In this document: one piece after another, positions 1 through 6,211 of the stretch
How positions within the stretch are numbered: position 1 is the stretch's first letter
Layout of the letters: the number at the start of each line of letters is the position of its first letter
NCBI GenBank assembly: GCA_964430295.1
Contig: CAYSEV010000030.1
Coordinates: 1-15,577, forward strand
Origin: CAYGFH01 sp964430295
GTDB lineage: Bacteria; Patescibacteriota; Microgenomatia; UBA10105; UBA927
Reading direction: 5' to 3'
Length of the DNA stretch: 15,577 bases
Position numbers and translations under genes: made by a program
The notes under the pieces: generated by a model
What the model was told of the DNA's origin: nothing
Database searches by the model: none
Seen by the model: only the letters and a program-made list of their open reading frames with translations

Positions 1-29
1 ATGATTTCATCTTTAGATAATTTTGCCAT
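1..29 (-). CDS. rplL: 50S ribosomal protein L7/L12 (bL12), N-terminal fragment cut by window edge
   Basis: Only the first nine codons are in the window (MAKLSKDEI), read leftward from the ATG at 29-27. A very strong Shine-Dalgarno site, AGGGAGGTGA, lies just upstream. bL12 forms the mobile stalk of the large subunit, anchored by L10, and recruits translation GTPases. The rplJ-rplL order is nearly universal in bacteria, and this short start plus position is what identifies the gene. It lies 58 nt after the rplJ stop with no terminator between them, so the two should be co-transcribed from the promoter near 963-991. Confidence 0.85.
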
Positions 30-87
30 AATTTGTTGTCACCTCCCTTAAAAACGCGTAATAAATGTAGCGTTTGTTAGAATTTTA
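30..87 (-). promoter_or_regulatory. rplJ-rplL spacer with strong Shine-Dalgarno site for rplL
   Basis: The 58-nt gap between the rplJ stop and the rplL start carries AGGGAGGTGA about 8 nt before the ATG, the best match to anti-SD in the window. A strong site fits the need for several L12 copies per ribosome. No promoter or terminator is seen here. Confidence 0.7.
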
Positions 88-624
88 TTAAACTGTTTTT
101 TTCTCCTTGATTGCATTCAATGTACGCACAAACGCCCCCAGATTCCATTGTAAGGCTCTGTGAAGCCCCTGAATTGGTGCATTCAATTGTCGTACGAGTT
201 TGCCCAGTAATACTTCTTTACTCTCTACAGTAGACAGTTTTATAACATCTGCCTCTGAAAGTACATTAGCTCCAAGCAGTCCTCCTTTTACTTTACCAAG
301 TCCTAATGCCTTAAAAGCTTTAAGCATTTCTTTAAGAGGGGATACTTCGTCTTTATATGCAAACAAAAATGCATTTGGCTGTTCCAATTGGGATTCAATT
401 CCTGCCGCTGTATCTCCCAGTGCTTTCTTAAATAATCTGTTTTTTGCTACAACAAATTCACCATCTACTTTGCGCAGTGATCGTCGCAGTTCTTCAAGCT
501 GTTTATGCTTAATACCTTGGTATTCAGTTAATACAATAGACTTTGCTTTTCCTATTTTCTCAGAAAGCTCTGTGACTGTTTCCAGTTTTTTCGGTGTTCC
601 TTTTGTTACATGTTGTTTATTCAT
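88..624 (-). CDS. rplJ: 50S ribosomal protein L10 (uL10)
   Basis: This 178-aa protein is the base of the ribosomal stalk: it binds 23S rRNA and carries L7/L12 dimers on its C-terminal helix. Family features are visible. They are the N-terminal region with IVLTEYQGIKHKQLEELRRSLR, the VAKNRLFKKAL motif around residues 59-69, and a Leu/Ala-rich C-terminal region ending in the helix that would hold L12. Length is close to the usual 165-180 aa. The ATG at 624 is chosen because AAGGAG stands at the right distance upstream. The gene follows a leader of about 330 nt with an L10-binding motif and a terminator, which points to autoregulation by L10. It is followed by rplL. The opposite-strand reading frame over it is a shadow. 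Confidence 0.97.
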   Translation of the reverse strand: MNKQHVTKGTPKKLETVTELSEKIGKAKSIVLTEYQGIKHKQLEELRRSLRKVDGEFVVAKNRLFKKALGDTAAGIESQLEQPNAFLFAYKDEVSPLKEMLKAFKALGLGKVKGGLLGANVLSEADVIKLSTVESKEVLLGKLVRQLNAPIQGLHRALQWNLGAFVRTLNAIKEKKTV

Positions 625-803
625 AGATGCTCCTTTTTAAGTAATATTGTATGTTTTGTTTATATTGTGTCCAGCTGCGCTGGATTGTTCTAATTTTGTT
701 TATAAGTATAAACCTTATAAACTCTCTTTCATCCCTTTGGGATGTCGGAGGATTGATCAGCTTCCAGCTTGGTGAATTTGAATTCACTTAGCAAGTAGCC
801 ATT

Positions 804-824
804 AAAAAACCCGCCTAAAGCGGG
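804..824 (-). terminator. Attenuator-type intrinsic terminator inside the rplJ leader
   Basis: On the minus strand a CCCGC / GCGGG stem (824-820 with 814-810) and a TTTAG loop are followed at once by six T. It lies after the promoter and L10 motif and about 180 nt before the rplJ start, so it can only act as a leader terminator. The stem is short but GC-only, and the T-tract is clean. Read-through would set rplJL expression. Confidence 0.75.
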
Positions 825-830
825 AAATAG

Positions 831-890
831 TAGTTCATGGTTATTGGTTCGCTGTTCACAGCAGTACTGTGAACTATAAACCACGAACTA
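831..890 (-). other. Large two-part hairpin in rplJ leader
   Basis: In the leader RNA TAGTTCGTGG (890-881) pairs with CCATGAACTA (840-831), 10 bp with one G-U. Inside it GTTCACAG (874-867) pairs perfectly with CTGTGAAC (861-854) around a 5-nt loop. It sits 6 nt before the attenuator. Its arms overlap two opposed arrays of a degenerate 7-nt unit (see findings). Role unknown; it could keep the L10 motif and terminator apart, or it may be an inserted repeat. Confidence 0.6.
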
Positions 891-900
891 TAAACTATAA

Positions 901-955
901 TCCTTCGGTTGGCTTCAAATTGAATTATCCCTTTCGGGACCAACTGTCTTTAGGT
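901..955 (-). promoter_or_regulatory. L10 leader (autoregulatory L10-L12 binding motif)
   Basis: Right after the predicted transcription start the minus strand reads AAAGACAGTTGG, then a small hairpin TCCC-GAAA-GGGA, then a return strand ending GCCAACCGAAGGA. GTTGG pairs with CCAAC and is flanked by AGACA and CGAAGGA. This is the pattern of the bacterial L10 leader (AGACAGCAGG ... CCTGCCGAGG), the rRNA-mimic kink-turn region to which L10(L12)4 binds. Position directly upstream of rplJL fits the known family. No covariance search was run. Confidence 0.8.
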
Positions 956-962
956 ACTGCTG

Positions 963-991
963 AGTATATCAAAAAGAGGGAAGAGAATCAA
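963..991 (-). promoter_or_regulatory. Sigma70-type promoter for rplJL
   Basis: TTGATT (991-986), 17-nt spacer, TATACT (968-963). The predicted start is near 956-955, placing the L10 motif at the very 5' end of the RNA. It lies just after the terminator of the preceding gene, so rplJL is its own transcription unit here. Confidence 0.8.
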
Positions 992-1004
992 GCTTTCTGA
1001 AAAC

Positions 1005-1042
1005 AACAAAAAAAGCTCCGGAAGATGACCTTCCGGAGCTTT
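1005..1042 (-). terminator. Strong intrinsic terminator after the jellyroll protein gene
   Basis: A perfect 13-bp stem AAAGCTCCGGAAG / CTTCCGGAGCTTT (1012-1024 with 1030-1042) and a 5-nt loop. On the minus strand it is followed by a T-rich tail. It starts 14 nt after the stop codon at 1056 and insulates the inserted gene from rplJ. In the plus direction the T-tract is short, so minus is the active direction. Confidence 0.9.
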
Positions 1043-1055
1043 ATATATATGTCCG

Positions 1056-2501
1056 TTACTTTTCAACTGATCCTGACACAGAATCAAATCTCCCGATAAC
1101 TTTAGGAAATTTTTTGTTTGCTCCCATGTTACTTGTGGAAAGGACAAAGTGTCCGTCACCACCCAGATTTCCATCTTCTTCATTACCAATCCTCACCCAA
1201 TCCTGATCTCCATCTCCGACCCTATAGAATGCTGCGTAACGGGTTTTTCCGTCAACCTGCCTTCGGACGAGTCTGAGTGTCAAACGCTTTGCGTTCAGAT
1301 TTTTAATATCTAGCACGCCACGTTCCCCGATGAGGGACCCATCAGGTGCTTGTGCAGCAAACACAAGTCGACTCACTTTTTCTTTTTCAGACACAACCCA
1401 GCGTACTGCAGCAGCTTCGTCATCCAATGCTCCTGTGGACTGGAACGACAGAGATGATTGTCCATATCCTTCACCGGATACTTCAGGTTTATACATGGCA
1501 GTATTTATGACAAAGTTTTTGTCATTACCGACAACCGGTGCTGTGCGTATGACCCATCCCGATCTTGGTTTATTGTTCACAGAACCAGGGGTAAGGTTCA
1601 TGACCAGATTATCCGCTTTTGTTTCAACAACTGCAGTCCCTTGTACCGCAGATGCCTTCCATTTTGGACCGATAGAACCATCTCCGAAAGCATCTCCGAA
1701 ATTGTATGCCGACGGTGTCGGTGCCGGTTTTCCTTCCCAGCCTATAAATGCATTGTCAAACCGGGCAATAACTTTGGCATGTTTATTTTTATCTCCGCCA
1801 TCGCTGGCAAATAGTGCCAGATACCCATCGGCTCCGAGAGTCTGATTTGCTTCTTCGCCCAAGATTGTCCAATTGCTTTCATCCATATCATTACCGACTT
1901 TGTATGATGCCCTGTATGTCTTGTTAATTCTCTCAAGTTTGAGAAGTGCAATATTGCCTTTTATCGGCATGGCTTTCTTTTCTATGTTTGTGCCATCAGG
2001 TGCCGCTACATTAAATGACACAGTGCTTGCATCTCCATTAACTACCCATCTTACGGACGCACCCTCATCATTGTTTTTCCCTTTTGATGAAAATCGTATA
2101 CCCTCAACGCCCGGGCCGGCGCCTGTTGTTATAGGTTTATACGCTGAGACTATGAAGCGGAAGTCACCGTTATCTTTCATCAGCTGTTTAAACGTAAGGG
2201 ACATTGCCTTTGCTTTATCCGTATCTGATGCTGCCGGAATATCTATACGGAGGTTATTTGCACCGGTTTGTGCTACAAGCACGTCATTACCGGACTTACT
2301 CAATACCCATTTATCTGTATCTATAGCGTCAGTCTTAAAAAAGTCTTGAAATCGCTCTGTTATTTTTGGTTGTAGCATGGTTGCCTGTGACTTATCAACT
2401 GAAGTAGTTGTAGTATTTACGGCAGTGCTCAGTGCAAACGCACCTGCACCTGCTATAGCAACCAACGCCAAGACAGCTATCGGTGAAACGGATTTTTTCA
2501 T
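1056..2501 (-). CDS. Secreted/anchored protein with two tandem jellyroll (concanavalin-like, DUF1349-type) repeats
   Basis: 481 aa. The N-terminus (MKKSVSPIAVLALVAIAGAG) is a signal peptide or membrane anchor. Two homologous halves follow, roughly residues 47-254 and 266-475. They share DEGASVRWVV (145-154) with DEAAAVRWVV (361-370), FNVAAPDG with FAAQAPDG, YKVGND..NWTILGEE with YRVGDGD.DWVRIGNEE, and LGADGYLALF..KVIARFD with LGGDGHFVLS..KVIGRFD. The layout resembles beta-sandwich lectin/glycan-binding folds of the LamG/DUF1349 kind. That is an inference from pattern, and ligand and enzyme activity are unknown; no catalytic motif is evident. The ATG at 2501 has AAAGGA upstream. The gene sits between rplA and rplJ, with its own terminator and a candidate promoter, and is clearly an insertion in the usual ribosomal order. 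Confidence 0.75.
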   Translation of the reverse strand: MKKSVSPIAVLALVAIAGAGAFALSTAVNTTTTSVDKSQATMLQPKITERFQDFFKTDAIDTDKWVLSKSGNDVLVAQTGANNLRIDIPAASDTDKAKAMSLTFKQLMKDNGDFRFIVSAYKPITTGAGPGVEGIRFSSKGKNNDEGASVRWVVNGDASTVSFNVAAPDGTNIEKKAMPIKGNIALLKLERINKTYRASYKVGNDMDESNWTILGEEANQTLGADGYLALFASDGGDKNKHAKVIARFDNAFIGWEGKPAPTPSAYNFGDAFGDGSIGPKWKASAVQGTAVVETKADNLVMNLTPGSVNNKPRSGWVIRTAPVVGNDKNFVINTAMYKPEVSGEGYGQSSLSFQSTGALDDEAAAVRWVVSEKEKVSRLVFAAQAPDGSLIGERGVLDIKNLNAKRLTLRLVRRQVDGKTRYAAFYRVGDGDQDWVRIGNEEDGNLGGDGHFVLSTSNMGANKKFPKVIGRFDSVSGSVEK

Positions 2502-2534
2502 ATAGTCCTTTATATAAATATTAGTACTACCTTC

Positions 2535-2563
2535 AGCATCTCAAGCAAGTCGGGGAATGTCAA
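2535..2563 (-). promoter_or_regulatory. Candidate promoter of the jellyroll protein gene
   Basis: TTGACA (2563-2558) is a perfect -35, followed by a 17-nt spacer and a poor -10, GATGCT (2540-2535). A Shine-Dalgarno site AAAGGA precedes the ATG at 2501. A rival arrangement with TAATAT further down is possible, so the exact start is unsure. Confidence 0.4.
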
Positions 2564-2572
2564 GTATTTATA

Positions 2573-2794
2573 CTATCTGCGTGTGATGAGGGATGTTATT
2601 TCTTCTATGATTTTAATGAGACCCCTAAACATCATGCCAATCGTGTGCAGTATCTGTTGGAATTGCAACGAGGCCGTGGCTTGTCTACGTTCGCGCTCGA
2701 GAGCATTCAAATCATTCGTAGATTGAGTTGCCTGCAGTTCAGGTTCCATATTCTGAGGCAGCAATGGAGAACGTTCTTCCTGTAGAGGATCCAT
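2573..2794 (-). CDS. Small protein of unknown function, leaderless-type gene
   Basis: 73 aa, not recognised. The first 30 residues are polar with several Pro and Glu. Residues 32-45 are charged and helical (LNALERERRQATASLQF), and the C-terminal part (ILHTIGMMFRGLIKIIEEITSLITRR) looks amphipathic and could lie on a membrane. No cysteine or signal peptide. Support for it being real: a near-consensus promoter TTAACA-17-TATACT ends exactly 6 nt before the ATG, so transcription should begin at the A of the start codon, and there is no Shine-Dalgarno site. The -35 overlaps the rplA stop. It lies 31 nt after rplA and 71 nt before the jellyroll gene, same strand. Confidence 0.6.
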   Translation of the reverse strand: MDPLQEERSPLLPQNMEPELQATQSTNDLNALERERRQATASLQFQQILHTIGMMFRGLIKIIEEITSLITRR

Positions 2795-2800
2795 ACGATA

Positions 2801-2829
2801 AGTATATACAATGAGGAGCCTTATGTTAA
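2801..2829 (-). promoter_or_regulatory. Leaderless-type promoter of the 73-aa gene, overlapping the rplA stop
   Basis: TTAACA (2829-2824, one mismatch to TTGACA), 17-nt spacer, TATACT (2806-2801), then TATCGT and ATG at 2794. With the usual 6-nt discriminator the first transcribed base is the A of ATG. Confidence 0.7.
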
Positions 2830-3626
2830 GAAGTTGCTACTTTCACACCAGGTCCCATAGTTGTAGTAAGCGTCATACGGGAAATTTTACTTGATCCGAT
2901 AGTCTTAACAACTTCCTGGATATTCTCAGATAATTTCTTGTCGTCAAATGATACTTTCCCTACAATCATGTGTATGATTGGATTATCAGGCTCAGTTTTG
3001 AAGTTCACTTGGCCGTTTGACAGCTCCTTTACCCGTTTTTCTGGATCAGGGGAGACTGTGCCGTTCTTTGGATTTGGCATCAGGCCCTTTGGTCCAAGAA
3101 CCTTCGCAACCTTTGCAAGCTTCGGCATCATGCTTGGATGAGCTACCAAAATGTCAAAATTTATCTTACCGGCTTCGATTTCAGCGATGATAGCTTCGTC
3201 TGCTATGACAACATTAATCTCTTTTCCGGTACCGTGTGGAAGTGTAACATTGCCACGCATGTCCTTTTTGTCTCCGAGCGTCTGCGGGTTCAGGTTAATG
3301 TGCAATTCAACGGTTCCGTCAAATGATGTCATGCTTGTTCTCTTGACCAGAGAAACAGCATCAGAGAGTGAATAAATCTTTTGTTTCTCCACCAGTGAAG
3401 CCATTTCCACATATTTTTTAGAATGTGTTTTGGCTTTTGAAACAGACTTAACTTTCTTTTCAGACTTATCTGTATGTTCTACTTCTTCTGTTGTTGCAAC
3501 AGATGTAGCTGCATCCTCTGATTTACTTTTCTTTGATTCTTTTGTCTGACGCCGGGCTTCCGCTTTTCGTTTTTGTTCTTTTTCTGCCTGTTCGTCACCA
3601 AGAGTAGCTACGCGTATTTTTCCCAT
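2826..3626 (-). CDS. rplA: 50S ribosomal protein L1 (uL1) with Lys/Glu-rich N-terminal extension
   Basis: 266 aa from the ATG at 3626. L1 forms the second stalk of the large subunit, helps release deacylated tRNA from the E site, and is often a repressor of its own operon. Residues 68-266 are a normal L1: HSKKYVEMASLVEKQKIYSL, VELHINLN, the LGPKGLMPNPKNGTV signature, VNFKTEPDN and a C-terminal TTTMGPGVKV. Residues 1-67 are an extra, highly charged and probably disordered tail (MGKIRVATLGDEQAEKEQKR...), which makes it about 30 aa longer than E. coli L1. The start at 3626 is preferred over the in-frame one at 3674 because GAGGTGGAGG lies just before it and it begins one base after the rplK stop, suggesting coupling. 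Confidence 0.95.
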   Translation of the reverse strand: MGKIRVATLGDEQAEKEQKRKAEARRQTKESKKSKSEDAATSVATTEEVEHTDKSEKKVKSVSKAKTHSKKYVEMASLVEKQKIYSLSDAVSLVKRTSMTSFDGTVELHINLNPQTLGDKKDMRGNVTLPHGTGKEINVVIADEAIIAEIEAGKINFDILVAHPSMMPKLAKVAKVLGPKGLMPNPKNGTVSPDPEKRVKELSNGQVNFKTEPDNPIIHMIVGKVSFDDKKLSENIQEVVKTIGSSKISRMTLTTTMGPGVKVATS

Positions 3627-3627
3627 A

Positions 3628-4056
3628 TTATGCCTCCACCTCAATGCCCATACTTCGGGCTGTACCACTGACAACTTTCATAGCTGCTTCTACATCGTTT
3701 GCATTCATATCCGGCATTTTATCAGTAGCAATCTGACGCACCTGATCTTTTGAAAGTTTGCCTGCAACTTCACGTCCTGCTTTTCCTCCACCTTTCGCAA
3801 TACCCAGTGTCTTTATAATCATGGCTGACACAGGGGGAAGCTTCGTAATAAATGTGAATGTCCTATCTTCAAATACGGTAATGACTGCAGGAATTGTCTG
3901 TCCTTTTAGTTTGGATGTTCGTTCGTTGTATGCCTTAACGAATTCCATAATCGGAAGTCCGTGTTGTCCAAGTGCTGGACCGACTGGAGGAGCTGCTGTC
4001 GCTTCACCTGCTTTAAGATTGATTTTTATAATTGTTTTAACTTTTTTTGCTGCCAT
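3628..4056 (-). CDS. rplK: 50S ribosomal protein L11 (uL11)
   Basis: 142 aa, canonical length. L11 binds the GTPase centre of 23S rRNA, together with L10-L12, and is the sensor side for RelA activation. Visible features are the N-terminal KTIIKINLKAGEATAAPPVGPALGQHG with the Pro-rich hinge, residues IMEFVKAYNERT, and the C-terminal RNA-binding part with GIAKGGGKAG and VSGTARSMGIEVE. The ATG at 4056 (MAAKK) is the family start; a TTG three codons earlier is less likely. No Shine-Dalgarno is visible. The gene has its own promoter about 120 nt upstream and overlaps nothing, with rplA following after one base. Confidence 0.97.
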   Translation of the reverse strand: MAAKKVKTIIKINLKAGEATAAPPVGPALGQHGLPIMEFVKAYNERTSKLKGQTIPAVITVFEDRTFTFITKLPPVSAMIIKTLGIAKGGGKAGREVAGKLSKDQVRQIATDKMPDMNANDVEAAMKVVSGTARSMGIEVEA

Positions 4057-4176
4057 ATCGTACAAAGTGGGAAAGAGTCGAAAAAAAGAAGAACTATTAA
4101 TTGCGTAATAGAAGTTTTATTTTTCGAAACCTTCCAAAGATTTCTTCCTCACTCACGATACAAATCGGAGCGAAGT
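4057..4176 (-). promoter_or_regulatory. 5' leader of rplK-rplA
   Basis: About 120 nt lie between the predicted transcription start and the rplK ATG. It contains a small hairpin CTATTA / TAATAG (around 4092-4109) and ends without a Shine-Dalgarno site. In many bacteria L1 binds the leader of its own operon, but I could not recognise the L1 loop motif here. Confidence 0.35.
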
Positions 4177-4182
4177 AAAGAG

Positions 4183-4211
4183 AGTATACCAAAAGACAAT
4201 ACGTGTGGCAA
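4183..4211 (-). promoter_or_regulatory. Sigma70-type promoter for rplK-rplA
   Basis: TTGCCA (4211-4206), 17-nt spacer, TATACT (4188-4183). Predicted start near 4176. Its presence shows that rplKA does not depend on read-through from secE-nusG, from which it is separated by two opposed genes. Confidence 0.8.
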
Positions 4212-4290
4212 GGCTCAGCTTTATGATGTGATTTTCACTCTTGAATTTATCAACGAATTGCGTAATTATAGATGAGGTGGTTATGTGTTT

Positions 4291-4320
4291 TTGAGTGCTA
4301 ATTAAAGAATTTATTATATA
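4291..4320 (+). promoter_or_regulatory. Candidate promoter of the Cys-rich surface protein gene
   Basis: TTGAGT (4291-4296), 18-nt spacer, TATATA (4315-4320). It would give a leader of about 17 nt without a Shine-Dalgarno site. The AT-rich setting makes the -10 position uncertain. Confidence 0.4.
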
Positions 4321-4343
4321 CATATATATTGAACTGATGTGTT

Positions 4344-5546
4344 ATGGTAAAAAAACAGGCTAAAACAGCTTCAAAGAAGAAAAAAGTAACGAGAAGTTCG
4401 TCTGTCAGATCAACCTCTTCTATATTTTGGCCAAATTTAGGCGCATTAGCCATTCTCTTTGCGTTACTTATTGGCGTTTTGGTTACACTCATGGCTGTAA
4501 ACCAAAAAACACCGCCGCCATTTACAAAAGCGGGCAGCTGCAATGATTCAGGATGTCAAAACGTGAAAAATGGTAGTAACTGGATGATAACTAATTGCCA
4601 ATCAAGTGATCCTGACGGCGATCAGCAGCTATGTTCCTGGAAGGGGAGAGTCGGTCAGTGCCGTGGTAAAGATTATTGCTGTCCGGGAGTAGGGCAGCAG
4701 TGGACAACAAATATGTCTGCATGTGCAACGCCGACTCCTGTTCACACGAATACTCCTATTCCCACCGCCACGTTACAGCCTACATATACTCCGTATCCGA
4801 CATATACGCCGTATCCTACGTCAGTGTTAACAAATACACCAACCAAAACGCCAACGCCGACATTGACTCCAAGAGCCACTGTAACGCCAACTACAGCATA
4901 TACTGGTGGCTATAATACAGCCACACCGAAACCTACTGTTCTGTTATCAGTGACGCCAACTCCGACTGTCTATGTACTGAATTATTGCAATAAATCATGC
5001 TCAAATGACAGTGAATGTCCGGGCGGATTAGTGTGTGCCGGAGGGGGTATTTTAGGTTTGGGTAAAACATGCAGAAACTCATATTGTAAGGAAAATATAT
5101 CCTGTCTTTGTAATGACACACCGACCGGAGGATCATTATCTGTCGTTCCTACAATCGATGAACTCAATCCTATCGGCTCAGGCAGGCAGATAATACTGAC
5201 AGCTTCAACCGTTGCTGATAAAAATGGTAATGCATCAGATATGCCTGTGTTTAGTGGTATGACAGAGCCTGGAGCGACTGTGACAATTTCCGTCTTTCCT
5301 GATGGAGTAAGCGGCACGGTGACGGCTGATGGTACCGGAAAATGGACGTGGAAACCGGACAAGGCTCTCAGCGCAGGCAAGAAAGACGTTGTGATCGTAT
5401 CCAAAAAGGATGATGGGCAAGGGCAGGTAACTCAAACATTCAACGTCATTGCCGGAGCAAAGGTTAACTGGTTCGGTATCATGCTTGTAATTATGATTCT
5501 GGTAGCGGTTGGATTTGGTGCCTACGTGTACTATAAATCACTATAG
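4344..5546 (+). CDS. Doubly membrane-anchored surface protein with two 8-Cys modules, Thr-Pro linker and Ig-like domain
   Basis: 400 aa, family not recognised. Order of parts: a Lys-rich cytoplasmic N-terminus (1-27); a membrane segment (about 31-52); a Cys-rich module with eight Cys (C66, C71, C85, C97, C106, C112, C113, C127); a Thr/Pro linker with repeats such as TYTPYPTYTPYPT (about 129-209); a second eight-Cys module (C215-C256); an Ig-like beta-sandwich domain (about 264-370, with PVFSGMTEPGATVTISV typical of bacterial Ig-like adhesins); and a second membrane segment (about 375-396) with a short basic tail. Topology is therefore likely a large external loop fixed at both ends. It lies opposite to, and between, nusG and rplK, divergent from rplK. 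Role in surface display or attachment is an inference. Confidence 0.8.
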   Translation: MVKKQAKTASKKKKVTRSSSVRSTSSIFWPNLGALAILFALLIGVLVTLMAVNQKTPPPFTKAGSCNDSGCQNVKNGSNWMITNCQSSDPDGDQQLCSWKGRVGQCRGKDYCCPGVGQQWTTNMSACATPTPVHTNTPIPTATLQPTYTPYPTYTPYPTSVLTNTPTKTPTPTLTPRATVTPTTAYTGGYNTATPKPTVLLSVTPTPTVYVLNYCNKSCSNDSECPGGLVCAGGGILGLGKTCRNSYCKENISCLCNDTPTGGSLSVVPTIDELNPIGSGRQIILTASTVADKNGNASDMPVFSGMTEPGATVTISVFPDGVSGTVTADGTGKWTWKPDKALSAGKKDVVIVSKKDDGQGQVTQTFNVIAGAKVNWFGIMLVIMILVAVGFGAYVYYKSL

Positions 5547-5796
5547 TTAGCTTCGATTCGCACCCTATTTAGACCTATAGCTTGATAAATCCTTCAAAAT
5601 AACCTATAGTCGTTTAACTGAATTATCCCAGACGGAGCGAAATTGTTCCATTTGTGGTGCTTTTTTTCGTAGTCTTTGGTATTCACAGTACATTAACAAC
5701 CAGGTAGAAATCTAAAAAACACCTGTGTGCGAATAATATCATTGCTCGCGTTCAGGTATTTTTTACAAAGAAAGATCCACTCCATCCCTATAACGC
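5547..5796. other. Intergenic stretch, no gene seen
   Basis: 250 nt between the surface protein stop and the Shine-Dalgarno site of the lipoprotein gene. Both strands were read. I see only a T-run at 5662-5668 without a convincing stem, and a direct repeat CCTATAG. No RNA gene, clear terminator or clear promoter. Confidence 0.5.
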
Positions 5797-5906
5797 AAAG
5801 GAGGCGTAAAATGGGAATCATAAGTTTAAGACGAACTAAGAAGAACCGCTTTGGTATTTCTGCTGTTGATGATATTACTTTCAGCATGCACACCGTCGAT
5901 CAATGA
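5797..5906 (+). other. Strong Shine-Dalgarno plus short frame that should have opened the lipoprotein gene
   Basis: AAAGGAGG (5797-5804) stands at ideal distance from an ATG at 5811. That frame gives MGIISLRRTKKNR and then runs out of the lipoprotein frame, ending at a TGA at 5904-5906 after 31 codons. Residues 1-13 are a perfect positively charged n-region for the lipoprotein signal peptide that continues one base out of frame. So this is either the true 5' end of the lipoprotein gene cut by a one-base change, or a short leader peptide. Confidence 0.6.
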
Positions 5907-6126
5907 TCATGTTGTGGCAAAAAAAGCCATGAATGTGGTTATAGATTGGAATTCGATTTCTTTAAATAAAGAAACCTGCACTATCTCAAAAAGTGAAGAG
6001 GTTATTGTTAAAGACATCTCGACACTCTCATTGGGATCAACCGAAAAATCAACAATAATTCAGGTGCAAAACCTGGATGGAAGTTGTCTTGGATGGGGAT
6101 TTCCAGAGAATTTTGAAGAGAAGTGA
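5851..6126 (+). CDS. Small lipoprotein, 5' end apparently frameshifted
   Basis: The open frame from the TTG at 5851 encodes 91 aa. It starts VFLLLMILLSAC, a hydrophobic stretch ending in a lipobox with the acylated Cys at residue 13 (codon 5887-5889). The mature part of about 79 aa has two more Cys and no domain that I recognise (..AMNVVIDWNSISLNKETC.. ending GWGFPENFEEK). This frame is closed upstream by a TAA at 5827-5829 and has no Shine-Dalgarno of its own. Joining residues 1-13 of the frame at 5811 by skipping one base near 5848-5851 gives a textbook lipoprotein signal (MGIISLRRTKKNR + LVFLLLMILLSAC). I cannot tell a sequencing error from a true mutation or a +1 shift. It is convergent with nusG. 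Confidence 0.6.
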   Translation: MVFLLLMILLSACTPSINDHVVAKKAMNVVIDWNSISLNKETCTISKSEEVIVKDISTLSLGSTEKSTIIQVQNLDGSCLGWGFPENFEEK

Positions 6127-6168
6127 CAAAGAAATTGAAAGGGCGAAGGCTTGGTATGGTGGATTAAT

Positions 6169-6195
6169 TGCGTATCAAAACGCATTGCTTTTTTT
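6169..6195 (+). terminator. Candidate weak terminator of the lipoprotein gene
   Basis: TGCGT / ACGCA (6169-6173 with 6180-6184), then four bases and seven T (6189-6195). Short stem and a gap before the T-tract make it weak, but its place 43 nt after the stop is right. Confidence 0.35.
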
Positions 6196-6211
6196 CCGTT
6201 TTTCCTACCTG

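Noticed and set aside
200..640. 146-aa plus-strand reading frame over rplJ
   Set aside because: It is the antisense shadow of a clear ribosomal protein gene, with no start signal of its own.
831..903. Possible CRISPR array or T-box in the rplJ leader
   Set aside because: The unit is only 7 nt, with no spacers; no T-box GGTGGNACCGCG signature or specifier loop is present. The L10 motif explains the 5' part.
3627..3674. Longer rplA start at 3674
   Set aside because: It would overlap rplK by 47 nt and adds residues unlike L1. The ATG at 3626 has a strong Shine-Dalgarno site.
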